From Tumebacillus avium (lineage in GTDB: Bacteria; Bacillota; Bacilli; Tumebacillales; Tumebacillaceae): a DNA stretch of 64,000 nt. Of this stretch, positions 17,152 through 25,742 are shown in pieces. The DNA is taken from the NCBI RefSeq assembly GCF_002162355.1, contig NZ_CP021434.1, positions 3,402,001 to 3,466,000 on the forward strand, in the 5' to 3' direction. The position numbers and the translations under genes were made by a program. The notes under the pieces are model-generated. The model was not told where the DNA came from. It made no database searches and saw only the letters and a program-made list of their open reading frames with translations. Every line of letters begins with the position of its first letter. Position 1 is the first letter of the stretch.

Positions 17152-17679
17152 TTGAAACTGAGTTGGCGTGAATTGCGAGAGCGATCCGAAGGCGTTACAT
17201 TGCAAGAAACGGTTGAACTGCCGAACCTCGTCAAAGAGAATCGTCAATTGATCAAGCTTGAACCGGTCCGCGCAGAATTGCACGGAACGGAGGCATCCGG
17301 TGTCGGACTCCTGCAGGGCAGCCTGCATGGGAAGGCAACGTATCGCTGCTCACGCTGTCTGACCGATTTTTCCGAGGATTTGCATGTGCCATTTGACGAG
17401 CATTTCATGCAAGTATCGGAGGACAAGCTTTCCGCAGAGGAAGGTACTGATTACAATGATGACCGCAACTTGGTCGTCGGTGAACAGTTCGATCTTGTGC
17501 CTTATCTCGAGCAGGCGATCAATCTCGCCCTGCCGTATCGTCCACTTTGCAATCAGGATTGCGCTGGATTGTGTCCGCAGTGCGGCGTCAACCTCAATGA
17601 GGCGAGTTGTTCCTGTCAAACAGAACGAATCGACCCTCGGTTGGCAGATCTGGCTAAATTTTTTGAAAAAGATTCTTAA
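17152..17679 (+). CDS. YceD/DUF177 family protein (YlbN)
   Basis: A 175-aa protein of the YceD family, which is linked to 23S rRNA accumulation and almost always precedes rpmF. Signatures are [12 protein letters not shown] with a CxxC and the C-terminal [23 protein letters not shown] zinc-type cluster. The TTG at 17152 sits right after GAGGTGAT; longer in-frame starts would run back into the promoter, which rules them out. Confidence 0.92.
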   Translation: MKLSWRELRERSEGVTLQETVELPNLVKENRQLIKLEPVRAELHGTEASGVGLLQGSLHGKATYRCSRCLTDFSEDLHVPFDEHFMQVSEDKLSAEEGTDYNDDRNLVVGEQFDLVPYLEQAINLALPYRPLCNQDCAGLCPQCGVNLNEASCSCQTERIDPRLADLAKFFEKDS

Positions 17680-17713
17680 GCTTTCTTTTTTCTCTGTTAA
17701 GGAGGTGGATCCA

Positions 17714-17890
17714 ATGGCAGTACCGCAAAGACGTACCTCGAAGACCCGCAAGCGCATGCGTCGCACCCACTTCAAGATCTCGGTTCCGGGTATGGTGGAA
17801 TGCCCGCAGTGCCATGAAATGAAACTGGCTCATCGCATCTGCAAAAACTGCGGCTCTTACAAAGGCCGTACCGTTGTAGAGGCTGAATAA
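17714..17890 (+). CDS. rpmF: 50S ribosomal protein L32
   Basis: A 58-aa large-subunit protein. [19 protein letters not shown] is the classic N-terminus, and CPQCHE ... [10 protein letters not shown] is the zinc-binding (C+) form. ATG lies eight bases after AAGGAGG. It is co-transcribed with yceD and followed by a terminator. Confidence 0.98.
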   Translation: MAVPQRRTSKTRKRMRRTHFKISVPGMVECPQCHEMKLAHRICKNCGSYKGRTVVEAE

Positions 17891-17904
17891 TTACGCCCAT
17901 AAAG

Positions 17905-17936
17905 GCAAGCGCTGATTTTCCGGCGCTTGCTTTTTT
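17905..17936 (+). terminator. Terminator after rpmF
   Basis: GCAAGCGC / GCGCTTGC stem with a ten-base loop, then six T. Confidence 0.85.
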
Positions 17937-17981
17937 CGTTTTCCTCGACAAAACTTGTCTTAAAAGCGACAAAAAAATGAG

Positions 17982-18010
17982 TTGTGGAAGCTGATCTTTT
18001 TTTATATACT
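17982..18010 (+). promoter_or_regulatory. fapR operon promoter
   Basis: TTGTGG (17982-17987), 17-base spacer, TATACT (18005-18010). The FapR operator begins two bases downstream. Confidence 0.6.
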
Positions 18011-18011
18011 T

Positions 18012-18032
18012 CTAATAGCACTAGGTACTAAG
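18012..18032 (+). promoter_or_regulatory. FapR operator
   Basis: Read on the minus strand the site is CTTAGTACCTAGTGCTATTAG. Its core TTAGTACCTAGT agrees closely with the known FapR box (TTAGTACCTRGTCTTAAT). It covers the expected transcription start, where FapR blocks RNA polymerase until malonyl-CoA releases it. This implies autoregulation of the whole fap/fab cluster. Confidence 0.78.
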
Positions 18033-18084
18033 AGCGAGTAAACATCGCAGACATCTCCTAATGGCTAGGGGGATTCGAGGAGAT

Positions 18085-18636
18085 ATGGCAGCGCGTAATA
18101 AAAGGCAGCGGCAGCAAGAGTTGACAGCTTTGATCGACTCGGAGCCTTTCCTGACAGATGAAGAGCTGGCCGACCGGTTTGAAGTGAGCGTGCAGACGAT
18201 CCGCCTCGACCGGCTTGCCCTTGGGATCCCGGAACTACGTGAGCGGATCAAAGCGGTGGCTGAGCAGAATTATTCGGAAGTGCGGTCGCTGGAAAGCACC
18301 GAAGTGATCGGCGAGCTGATTGAGCTCGATTTGAACGCTTTGGCGATCTCGATTCTCGAGATCGGGCCGGAGCACGTATTCTCCCGCACCAAGATCGCCC
18401 GCGGACATCATTTGTTCGCACAGGCCAATTCGCTGGCTGTAGGGATCATCAACGCGGAGACGGTCTTGACCGGCTCGGCGGAGGTCCGATACAAGCGCCC
18501 GGTCAAACTGGGCGAGCGTCTGGTCTGCAAAGCGGTGGTCAAGGACCTGCGCGGCGAACGCGCACATGTGGAAGTGACGACGAAGGTTCGCGACGACATC
18601 GTGTTCGAAGGGCAGTTTGTCGTCTTTAAGATGTAG
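18085..18636 (+). CDS. fapR: Transcription factor FapR
   Basis: A 183-aa repressor of fatty-acid and phospholipid genes that senses malonyl-CoA. A DeoR-like helix-turn-helix (about 5-60; LADRFEVSVQTIRLDRLALGIPELRERIK) is followed by a hot-dog effector domain with RGHHLFAQANSLAVG near 107-121. The start is chosen at 18085 because homologues begin with the basic RNKRxRQ segment. An in-frame ATG at 18061 would add eight residues, and neither start has an ideally spaced ribosome site (GGGGGA is 11 bases before 18085). It heads the lipid operon. Confidence 0.94.
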   Translation: MAARNKRQRQQELTALIDSEPFLTDEELADRFEVSVQTIRLDRLALGIPELRERIKAVAEQNYSEVRSLESTEVIGELIELDLNALAISILEIGPEHVFSRTKIARGHHLFAQANSLAVGIINAETVLTGSAEVRYKRPVKLGERLVCKAVVKDLRGERAHVEVTTKVRDDIVFEGQFVVFKM

Positions 18637-18666
18637 CACCGAAGGCAGAGAACGGGGGAAAGACCT

Positions 18667-19671
18667 GTGAGAATAGCGATTGATGCCATGGGCGGCGACA
18701 ACGCACCGCAGGCGATCGTAGCAGGATCGCTGGACGCGGCGCGCGCCTATCCCGATATCACGCTGATTTTGGTCGGCGATGAAGGACAGATTAAGCAGCA
18801 TGCGGGAGCGAACCTCCCTGCCAATATTGAAATCGTACATACGACCGAAGTGGTCGAAGCGGAAGACGAGCCGGTGAAAGCGATTCGCCGCAAGAAGGAT
18901 TCCTCGATGGTCGTCGCCGCCAGAATGGTGAAAGAAGGACAGGCTGACGGCATGGTCTCGGCCGGCAACACCGGCGCCTTGATGACGGCAGGGCTGTTGA
19001 TCGTCGGCCGCGTCAAAGGCATCGAGCGCCCGGCGCTTGCTTCGATCTGGCCGACGATGGGCGGAGGCTCGATGCTGACGCTCGACGTCGGAGCGAACAT
19101 GGATGCGGAAGCGAACCACCTTTACCAGTACGCGCTGATGGCCAACGCCTACGCGCAGATCGTGCTGGAGCGGGAGAAGCCGCGCATCGGCCTCTTGAAC
19201 ATCGGCGCTGAGCCCGGCAAAGGCGACAAGCTGCGCAAAGAAGCGTATCCGCTGCTCGAAGCCGGCCCGTTCTATTTTGTCGGCAACATCGAAGCGCGCG
19301 AGGCGCTGAACGACAAGTGTGACGTGCTGGTCGCCGACGGCTTTACCGGCAACAACATGCTGAAGCTGATCGAAGGCTTTGGTCTGGGCATCTTCGGCGA
19401 GTTGAAAAAAGTGTTTATGAAAAATGCGATGAGCAAGCTGGCAGCGCTGGTGCTGAAACCGGGGCTCGCCGCTTTCAAAAATAAATTCGACTACGCAGAA
19501 TACGGCGGCGCTCCGCTGCTCGGCATCGACGGTGCGGTGATCAAGGCGCACGGGTCGTCCAATCCCCGCGCGTTCCGCATGGCGATTCATCAGGCCAGAG
19601 CATTCCTCAAAGGGGATGTGCTCGGCAAGATCCGCACCGATCTTTCGGAAGGGGGAGAACAGACATCATGA
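18667..19671 (+). CDS. plsX: Phosphate acyltransferase PlsX
   Basis: A 334-aa enzyme making acyl-phosphate from acyl-ACP, the first step of phospholipid synthesis by the PlsX/PlsY route. Family segments are IDAMGGDNAP at the N-terminus, GMVSAGNTGALM, NIGAEPGKGDKL and ADGFTGNNMLKL. GTG start 7 bases after CGGGGGAA. It overlaps fabH by four bases. Confidence 0.97.
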   Translation: MRIAIDAMGGDNAPQAIVAGSLDAARAYPDITLILVGDEGQIKQHAGANLPANIEIVHTTEVVEAEDEPVKAIRRKKDSSMVVAARMVKEGQADGMVSAGNTGALMTAGLLIVGRVKGIERPALASIWPTMGGGSMLTLDVGANMDAEANHLYQYALMANAYAQIVLEREKPRIGLLNIGAEPGKGDKLRKEAYPLLEAGPFYFVGNIEAREALNDKCDVLVADGFTGNNMLKLIEGFGLGIFGELKKVFMKNAMSKLAALVLKPGLAAFKNKFDYAEYGGAPLLGIDGAVIKAHGSSNPRAFRMAIHQARAFLKGDVLGKIRTDLSEGGEQTS

Positions 19672-20654
19672 GCAAAATTTCGGTCGGCATTTTAGGTACA
19701 GGTTCGGCAGTCCCTGATCAGGTGGTCACCAATGAGGAGATGTCCAAGCGCGTCGAGACGACTGACGAATGGATTCGCTCCCGCACCGGGATTCGCGAAC
19801 GCCGTTTTGTTGACGAAAACACGGCATCCTCCGACCTCGCGTTCCTCGCGGCACAGCGCGCGATGGAAGCGGCAGGCGTCACCGCCGATGAGATCGGCAT
19901 GATCATCTGTGCGACCGTCACGCCCGACATGATGTTCCCGGCGACGGCGTGCCTCGTTCAGGACCGCCTCGGCGCCAAACAGGCGGCGGCGTTCGATCTG
20001 TCGGCAGGCTGCAGCGGCTTCTTGTACGGCTTGTCTGTCGCCGTGCCGATGATCGAGACCGGCATGTATAAGCATGTGCTCGTCATCGGGGTGGAGACCC
20101 TGTCGCGGATCACAGACTTCGAAGACCGCAGCACCTGTGTGCTGTTCGGCGACGGCGCAGGCGCAGTAGTGCTGGGGCCGACCGCTGAAGGGCGCGGCTT
20201 CCTGAGCTTTGAGATGGGCGCAGACGGCTCCGGCGGCAACCTGCTGAAGCAGGAAGCGGGCGGCTCGCGCAACCCGGCGACGCAGGAGACGGTGCTGGCG
20301 CGCAAACATTTCATCTCGATGGCGGGCAACGAAGTGTTCAAGTTCGCCGTGCGCATCCTTGGCTCCGCTTCGGAAGCGGCGCTGAAGAAAGCGGGACTCA
20401 GCAAAGAGGACATCGACTACCTGATCCCGCATCAAGCGAACACCCGCATCATCGATTCGGCGATCAAGCGCCTCGAACTGTCGGAAGAAAAGGTGTACGT
20501 CAACCTCGACCGCTACGGCAACATGTCGTCAGCATCGATTCCGGTGGCGCTCGACGAAGCGGTGCGCGCAGGCAAGATTCAGGAGAACGACACGCTGGTG
20601 CTCGTCGGTTTCGGCGCAGGTCTGACCTGGGGCGCAACCGTGCTGAAATGGTAA
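19668..20654 (+). CDS. fabH: Beta-ketoacyl-ACP synthase III
   Basis: A 328-aa condensing enzyme that starts fatty-acid chains from acyl-CoA and malonyl-ACP. The catalytic triad is visible: Cys115 in SAGCSGF, His in IPHQANTR (about 255) and Asn in YGNMSSAS (about 285). In B. subtilis fabHA lies elsewhere; placement between plsX and fabD is typical of several other Bacillota lineages. Confidence 0.97.
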   Translation: MSKISVGILGTGSAVPDQVVTNEEMSKRVETTDEWIRSRTGIRERRFVDENTASSDLAFLAAQRAMEAAGVTADEIGMIICATVTPDMMFPATACLVQDRLGAKQAAAFDLSAGCSGFLYGLSVAVPMIETGMYKHVLVIGVETLSRITDFEDRSTCVLFGDGAGAVVLGPTAEGRGFLSFEMGADGSGGNLLKQEAGGSRNPATQETVLARKHFISMAGNEVFKFAVRILGSASEAALKKAGLSKEDIDYLIPHQANTRIIDSAIKRLELSEEKVYVNLDRYGNMSSASIPVALDEAVRAGKIQENDTLVLVGFGAGLTWGATVLKW

Positions 20655-20681
20655 GCAACGGCTGATAGGAGTGAAGACAAC

Positions 20682-21638
20682 ATGACAAGCAAACTGGCAC
20701 TGCTGTTCCCAGGCCAAGGCGCACAAGTCGTCGGCATGGGCAAAGAGATGGCAGTACAATATCCGGCAGCGGCTGAGGTGTTCAAACGGGCGGATGAAGC
20801 GCTTGGCTTCTCCTTGTCGGAGATCATTTGGAACGGCCCGGAAGACAAGTTGCGTCTGACCTATTACACCCAGCCGGCCATCCTGACCACCTCGATCGCG
20901 TTTTTGGAAGTGCTGAAGGCGGAAGGGTTCACACCGGCTGCAACGGCCGGCCATTCGCTGGGCGAATATTCGGCGCTGGTAGCTGCCGGCGCGATGAAGT
21001 TTGAAGATGCGGTGCGCGTTGTGCATGCCCGCGGCAAATTCATGGACGAAGCCGTTCCGGCCGGCCTTGGTGCGATGAGCGCCGTGATGGGCGTTGACCG
21101 TGAACAGCTCGCCGAGATCTGCCGTGAAGTTTCCAAGACGCACGGACCGGTTGAACTGGCCAACGTCAACTCCCCGGGGCAAGTGGTGATCTCGGGCAAG
21201 GCGGAGGCGGTCGAAGAAGCGGGTCGCGTGCTGAAAGAAAACAAAGGCAAAGTCACGCCGCTCGTCGTCAGCGGTCCGTTCCACTCAACGCTGATGCAGC
21301 CGGCTGCCGACAAGCTGGCCGACGTGCTGCAAACGATCGAGATTCAAGATGCGGCCGTCCCGGTCATCGCCAATGTCACCGCACAGCCGGTGCAGAGCGC
21401 GGCGGAGATTCGCGATGCGCTGACCCGTCAGGTATCGTCGTCGGTGCTGTGGGAAGACAGCGTGCTGACGATGCGTAACGACTTGGGCATCGGGACGTTC
21501 GTTGAGGTCGGCCCGGGCAAAGTGCTGACCGGCCTGCTCAAGCGGATCGACAAGACCGCCAAAGGGCTTTTGATCAACAGCCCGGATACATACGCAGCAA
21601 CTGTGGCTGCGCTAAAGGGGGAACTCGCCGAATGTTAA
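20682..21638 (+). CDS. fabD: Malonyl-CoA:ACP transacylase
   Basis: A 318-aa enzyme that loads malonate onto [15 protein letters not shown] at the N-terminus, the nucleophile Ser in [10 protein letters not shown] (about 90) and the catalytic His in SGPFHSTLM (about 205) are all present. ATG follows AGGAGTGA. It overlaps fabG by seven bases. Confidence 0.97.
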   Translation: MTSKLALLFPGQGAQVVGMGKEMAVQYPAAAEVFKRADEALGFSLSEIIWNGPEDKLRLTYYTQPAILTTSIAFLEVLKAEGFTPAATAGHSLGEYSALVAAGAMKFEDAVRVVHARGKFMDEAVPAGLGAMSAVMGVDREQLAEICREVSKTHGPVELANVNSPGQVVISGKAEAVEEAGRVLKENKGKVTPLVVSGPFHSTLMQPAADKLADVLQTIEIQDAAVPVIANVTAQPVQSAAEIRDALTRQVSSSVLWEDSVLTMRNDLGIGTFVEVGPGKVLTGLLKRIDKTAKGLLINSPDTYAATVAALKGELAEC

Positions 21639-22372
21639 GCGGAAAAACGGCTCTGGTCACCGGCGGTTCGCGCGGGATTGGCCGTGCGATCTGTCTGGAA
21701 CTGGCAAAACAAGGCGCCAAAGTTGTCGTGAACTACGCAGGCAGCGAAGGCGCGGCGCAGGAAACGGTAGCAGCGATCAAGAGCATTGGCGGCGAAGCGA
21801 TCGCCGTGCAGGGCGATGTGGCTTCTTACGAAGACGCAGAAAAAATGGTGGCGGCGACTCTTGAAACGTTTGGCCGCATCGACATCCTCGTCAACAACGC
21901 CGGGATCACCCGCGACAACCTGCTCATGCGCATGAAAGAAGAAGACTGGGATGCGGTGATCAACACCAACCTCAAAGGCGTGTTCAACTGCACCAAAGCA
22001 GCATCGCGCCCGATGATGAAGCAGCGCGTGGGCCGCATCATCAACATCACGTCGGTGGTGGGCCAGATCGGCAACCCCGGACAGGCGAACTACGTGTCCG
22101 CCAAGGCCGGCGTGATCGGTCTGACCAAGTCCAACGCCAAAGAGCTTGCTTCGCGCAACATCACCGTCAACGCGATCGCTCCGGGCTACATCGAGACGGA
22201 GATGACCGACAAGCTGGGCGAGGACATCAAGTCCAAGCTGTTCGAAGCGATTCCGCTCGGCCGGATGGGCAAGCCGGAAGACATCGCCAACCTCGTATCG
22301 TTCCTGGCGTCCGACAATGCGTCGTACATCACCGGACAGATCATGAATGTTGACGGCGGCATGGTCATGTAG
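21632..22372 (+). CDS. fabG: 3-oxoacyl-ACP reductase FabG
   Basis: A 246-aa NADPH-dependent short-chain dehydrogenase. The cofactor motif TGGSRGIG is near 10-17, NNAG near 87, and the catalytic Ser (NITSVVGQ), Tyr and Lys (YVSAKAG) are intact. The C-terminus ends in NVDGGMVM as in other FabG enzymes. It is coupled to fabD. Confidence 0.97.
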   Translation: MLSGKTALVTGGSRGIGRAICLELAKQGAKVVVNYAGSEGAAQETVAAIKSIGGEAIAVQGDVASYEDAEKMVAATLETFGRIDILVNNAGITRDNLLMRMKEEDWDAVINTNLKGVFNCTKAASRPMMKQRVGRIINITSVVGQIGNPGQANYVSAKAGVIGLTKSNAKELASRNITVNAIAPGYIETEMTDKLGEDIKSKLFEAIPLGRMGKPEDIANLVSFLASDNASYITGQIMNVDGGMVM

Positions 22373-22421
22373 CCATCTGCACATCCGCATGGTAGAATCT
22401 GCTTGAGAGGAGGTGAGCAGC

Positions 22422-22658
22422 ATGTCCGCAGATATCTTTGCAAAAGTTAAAACCATCATCGTAGACCGACTGGGTGTTGAAGAAGATCAAGTTAAACTTG
22501 AGGCCTCCTTCAAAGAAGACCTCGGTGCCGACTCTCTTGATGTTGTTGAGTTGGTGATGGAACTCGAAGATGAGTTCGATATGGAAATCTCTGATGAAGA
22601 CGCAGAGAAGATCAACACCGTAGGTGACGTAGTATCCTACATCACTTCGAATAAGTAA
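22422..22658 (+). CDS. acpP: Acyl carrier protein
   Basis: A 78-aa acidic carrier with the phosphopantetheine attachment site at Ser38 in [13 protein letters not shown] at 22422 follows AGGAGGTGA; an in-frame GTG at 22413 overlaps that site and is not used. It carries growing acyl chains for FabD, FabG, FabF and PlsX encoded around it. Confidence 0.98.
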   Translation: MSADIFAKVKTIIVDRLGVEEDQVKLEASFKEDLGADSLDVVELVMELEDEFDMEISDEDAEKINTVGDVVSYITSNK

Positions 22659-22676
22659 GGTTTTCTTACTGGAGTG

Positions 22677-22722
22677 GGGAAGTCCCGCGACGCATTCCGC
22701 CCGGGACTTCTCCATTTTCTCT
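22677..22722 (+). terminator. Stem-loop between acpP and fabF
   Basis: GAAGTCCCG / CGGGACTTC with a 14-base loop, followed by TCCATTTTCT. It may be a partial terminator that raises the amount of acpP mRNA relative to fabF. Confidence 0.55.
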
Positions 22723-22761
22723 ATGTGCAGGCAAACTCTAAAAAAGAGAAGGTGAATCTGC

Positions 22762-24002
22762 GTGAAAAGACGTGTAGTGATCACCGGTATGGGAGTTATC
22801 ACCCCGGTTGGGAATGACGTAGATACTTTCTGGAACAGCTTGACCGCAGGAAAATCGGGAATCCGGCCCATCGACCGTTTCGACACAACTGGTTTTGCCA
22901 CCACGATTGCCGGTCAGGTCGATTTCAATCCGGAAGACTTTATCGATAAAAAAGAAGCGCGCCGCATGGACCGCTTCGTCCAATACGCTGTAGCGTCCTC
23001 TGTGCAGGCGATGCAGCAAGCCGATTTGAAGATTACGCCGGAAAATGCAGAGCGCATTGGCGTTTACATAGGTTCTGGCGTCGGCGGATTGGAAACCCTC
23101 TGCGAACAGCACTCCGCGCTGGTCGAAAAAGGGCCGCGCCGTGTATCTCCGTTCTTCGTGCCGATGATGATCGGTGACATGGCGTCCGGCCAAGTCTCGA
23201 TCATTCTGGGGCGAAAGGGCCGAACTCCTCGCCGATCTCGGCGTGCGCGACCGGCACCAACGCCATCGGCGATGCGTCGAAGATCATCGAGCGCGGCGCT
23301 GCTGACGTGATGATCACCGGGGGTGCGGAAGCGGTGGTTCTGCCGCTGACCGTCGCCGGGTTCAACTCGGCGAAAGCGCTGGCGACCAAGTACAACGACA
23401 CGCCGGAAAAAGCTTCCCGTCCGTTTGACAAAAACCGTGACGGTTTCGTCCTCGGTGAAGGCAGCGGCGTGGTGGTGCTCGAAGAACTGGAGCACGCGAA
23501 GAAACGCGGTGCAACGATTCTCGCCGAAGTGGTCGGCTACGGCATGAGCGGCGACGCGTACCACATCACCGCACCGGCACCGGAAGGCGAAGGCGCCGCG
23601 CGCGCGATGAAAGAAGCGATTCGCGATGCAGGCATCGAGCCGTCCGCAATCGGGTACATTAATGCGCACGGCACATCGACGGAGTTGAACGACTATTACG
23701 AAACCCAAGCGGTGAAAGCCGCATTTGGCGACCACGCTTACAAACTGGCGATGTCCTCGACCAAATCGATGACCGGCCACTTGCTGGGCGCGGCGGGCGC
23801 AATCGAAGCGGTAGCCTGCGTGCAGGCGCTGCGCGAAGGCATCTTGCCGCCGACGATCAACTTTGAGGAACCGGGCGATGGCTGCGACCTCGATTATGTG
23901 CCAAACGAAGCGCGCAAAGCGGACGTGGAATACATCATGTCCAATTCTCTTGGCTTCGGCGGGCATAATGCGTCGATCATCATTAAAAAATATAGAGACT
24001 AG
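22762..24002 (+). pseudogene. fabF: Beta-ketoacyl-ACP synthase II, interrupted by a one-base frameshift
   Basis: FabF elongates acyl chains from malonyl-ACP. Residues to about 150 are normal (MKRRVVITGMGVITPVGNDV ... [10 protein letters not shown]). Then the frame shifts at the G run 23208-23211: one more G restores LGAKGPNSS followed by the active-site segment [11 protein letters not shown], and the frame stays open to 24002. The repaired protein would be about 413 aa, the usual FabF length, with Cys162 and both His motifs ([22 protein letters not shown]) intact. As written, translation ends at 23310 without the catalytic Cys. A sequencing error in a homopolymer is the likeliest explanation. 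Confidence 0.9.
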
Positions 24003-24011
24003 GTCTTTCTC

Positions 24012-24045
24012 CCCTGGCAGTCCGGGACACGTCCCGCTGCCAGGG
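24012..24045 (+). other. Stem-loop between fabF and rnc
   Basis: CCCTGGCAG / CTGCCAGGG, a perfect 9-bp stem with an inner GGGAC/GTCCC stem, 29 bases before the rnc start. No T run follows, so it is more likely an mRNA processing or stability element, perhaps an RNase III target, than a terminator. Confidence 0.5.
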
Positions 24046-24073
24046 TATCTCCTTTTCTACGGGCAGGTGAAAA

Positions 24074-24772
24074 ATGGTGACAGGTGGTTCCTTCGAACAA
24101 TTTCTGCAACACCTCGAGATTGAGTTCAGCAACAAAAAACTGCTCAAGCAGTCCTTCACGCATGCGTCGTATCGCAACGAGCACCGCACAGAAGGCGGGC
24201 AGGACAACGAGCGGCTGGAGTTCCTCGGGGACGCTGTCCTTGAGCTTTTGGTCAGCGAATATCTGTTTCTCAAATACCCCAAGCTTCCGGAGGGTGAATT
24301 GACCCGCCTGCGCGCCGCGATCGTCTGCGAGCCGTCCCTGGTGCGCTTTGCCACGAAGCTGGAGTTCGACCGCTACATTCGCCTCGGCCGCGGGGAAGAG
24401 ATCTCCGGCGGGCGCAAGCGTCCGGCGCTGCTTGCCGACGTGTTTGAAGCGTTTGTCGGCGCGTATTACCTCGACCAAGGCCTGCAGGCGGTCAAAGATT
24501 TCCTGCACAAGTATGTGTTTCCGGAGATTCAAGGCGTCGGCACCCCGCTGTTGCAAGACTACAAGACATCCTTGCAGGAGTACGTGCAGCGCGAAGGATT
24601 GGGACAACTCTCCTACCAGATCCTCGAAGAGCGGGGACCTGCGCACAATCGCGAATTTGTGGCGATGGCGATGCTGGATACCCGGTCGATGGGCGAAGGT
24701 GTCGGGCGTTCGAAGAAAGAAGCGGAGCAGCGAGCAGCACAGATGACGATGATGATGCTCGGCAAAATCTGA
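24074..24772 (+). CDS. rnc: Ribonuclease III
   Basis: A 232-aa double-strand-specific endoribonuclease that matures rRNA and the SRP RNA. The RNase III signature [14 protein letters not shown] (about 46-59) with catalytic Glu and Asp is intact, and a double-stranded RNA-binding domain occupies about 160-230. Order acpP-fabF-rnc-smc agrees with relatives, apart from the inserted minus-strand gene downstream. Confidence 0.96.
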   Translation: MVTGGSFEQFLQHLEIEFSNKKLLKQSFTHASYRNEHRTEGGQDNERLEFLGDAVLELLVSEYLFLKYPKLPEGELTRLRAAIVCEPSLVRFATKLEFDRYIRLGRGEEISGGRKRPALLADVFEAFVGAYYLDQGLQAVKDFLHKYVFPEIQGVGTPLLQDYKTSLQEYVQREGLGQLSYQILEERGPAHNREFVAMAMLDTRSMGEGVGRSKKEAEQRAAQMTMMMLGKI

Positions 24773-24774
24773 GC

Positions 24775-24837
24775 AAGGCTTCCTGTAGTGATCAGGGCCG
24801 ATGCCAAGCGACAGACTTGGTCGCTGGAGGAAGCCTT
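24775..24837. terminator. Long stem-loop between convergent genes
   Basis: AAGGCTTCCT and AGGAAGCCTT form a perfect 10-bp outer stem, and AGCGAC/GTCGCT forms an inner stem. It touches the stop codon of the minus-strand gene. There is no long T run, so terminator function is uncertain. Confidence 0.4.
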
Positions 24838-25534
24838 AAGAGAGAGATTCTGCTTCCCGCAGCCGTGCGATTTCGCGGTGGAGCGTTTCGTTTTCCAAAG
24901 CGAGCTGTTCAAGTTCAAGGCGGTATTTTTGCAGATCACGATAAAGACCTGGCGCGAAATAGCGGGCGATAAGCTCGTCGACGGCGTCCAGGTCTTTTTT
25001 GTCGACGACGATCGGCTCCAGCCGTTCCATCTCTTCGGGTGTGAGGAATCCATCATGCTGGCTTTTTGAGAAAAAGTATCCGAGGACGCGCCGCTTGTCG
25101 ATCACTTTGACCGCATCAAGCTGCAAGGTAGAAGGGGTGTCAAACGGGTAGTGCAAGGGAAGGTCGAAGTGGAGGGTGACGGGGTCGCCGTACTTTTTCG
25201 AGGTCATCGGGGCGACAAAGGCCCAGTTGCGGCCTTCGCAGAGGATCAGGCAGGGGTGGCGGTACGAAGTCTCCGAGCCGATGTTAAAGGCGCCGAGGTC
25301 GGCATAGACGATGCGCCCGCGCTTGTAGCGGGTGTGATTCTCCGCATACTGCGTGCGCTCCAGCCAGAATTCGCTCCACAGCACCAGCGGGATGCTGCGC
25401 CGGAGCGGCATTTCACTCAAAAACAGGATCAGGCGGCCCACCGCTTTCATCATCTCGGGGAACAAGCCTAAAAGTCGTGCCGAACTGTCGGGGTGGGAGC
25501 GGTAATACTCCAAGAGCTGTTTCTTGTTGATCAT
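24836..25534 (-). CDS. PemK/MazF-like fold protein with C-terminal coiled coil
   Basis: A 232-aa protein. Residues about 70-135 resemble the PemK/MazF toxin barrel: GRIVYADLGAFNIGSETSYRHPCLIL, then AFVAPMTSKK, the positions of the usual G-I-V-x-V-D-L, R-P-x-L-V-I and P-I-T-S motifs. An N-terminal helical region (1-60) and a C-terminal Leu/Glu-rich coiled coil (about 185-230) are additions, doubling the length of a normal MazF. ATG at 25534 lies eight bases after AAGGAGTT. No antitoxin gene is adjacent. Toxin activity is not established; it may be a domesticated member. Confidence 0.65.
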   Translation of the reverse strand: MINKKQLLEYYRSHPDSSARLLGLFPEMMKAVGRLILFLSEMPLRRSIPLVLWSEFWLERTQYAENHTRYKRGRIVYADLGAFNIGSETSYRHPCLILCEGRNWAFVAPMTSKKYGDPVTLHFDLPLHYPFDTPSTLQLDAVKVIDKRRVLGYFFSKSQHDGFLTPEEMERLEPIVVDKKDLDAVDELIARYFAPGLYRDLQKYRLELEQLALENETLHREIARLREAESLS

Positions 25535-25742
25535 CTGAGGGGAACTCCTTACGGGGGAAAGTGTGGGGGACTTGCGAAGTGTTGCAACGAGTCCCATTTT
25601 TCCACAACACCGTTTAATCCGTCAAGATGCATTTGCGAAAAACAGGCTGGTATTTATCGAAAAGAAGCGGTGTCCCACAAACAAACGGTGTATGGTAAAC
25701 TAGAAAGGTTGAAAGTCGATTCATTCACGGAGGGGAAAAGGG

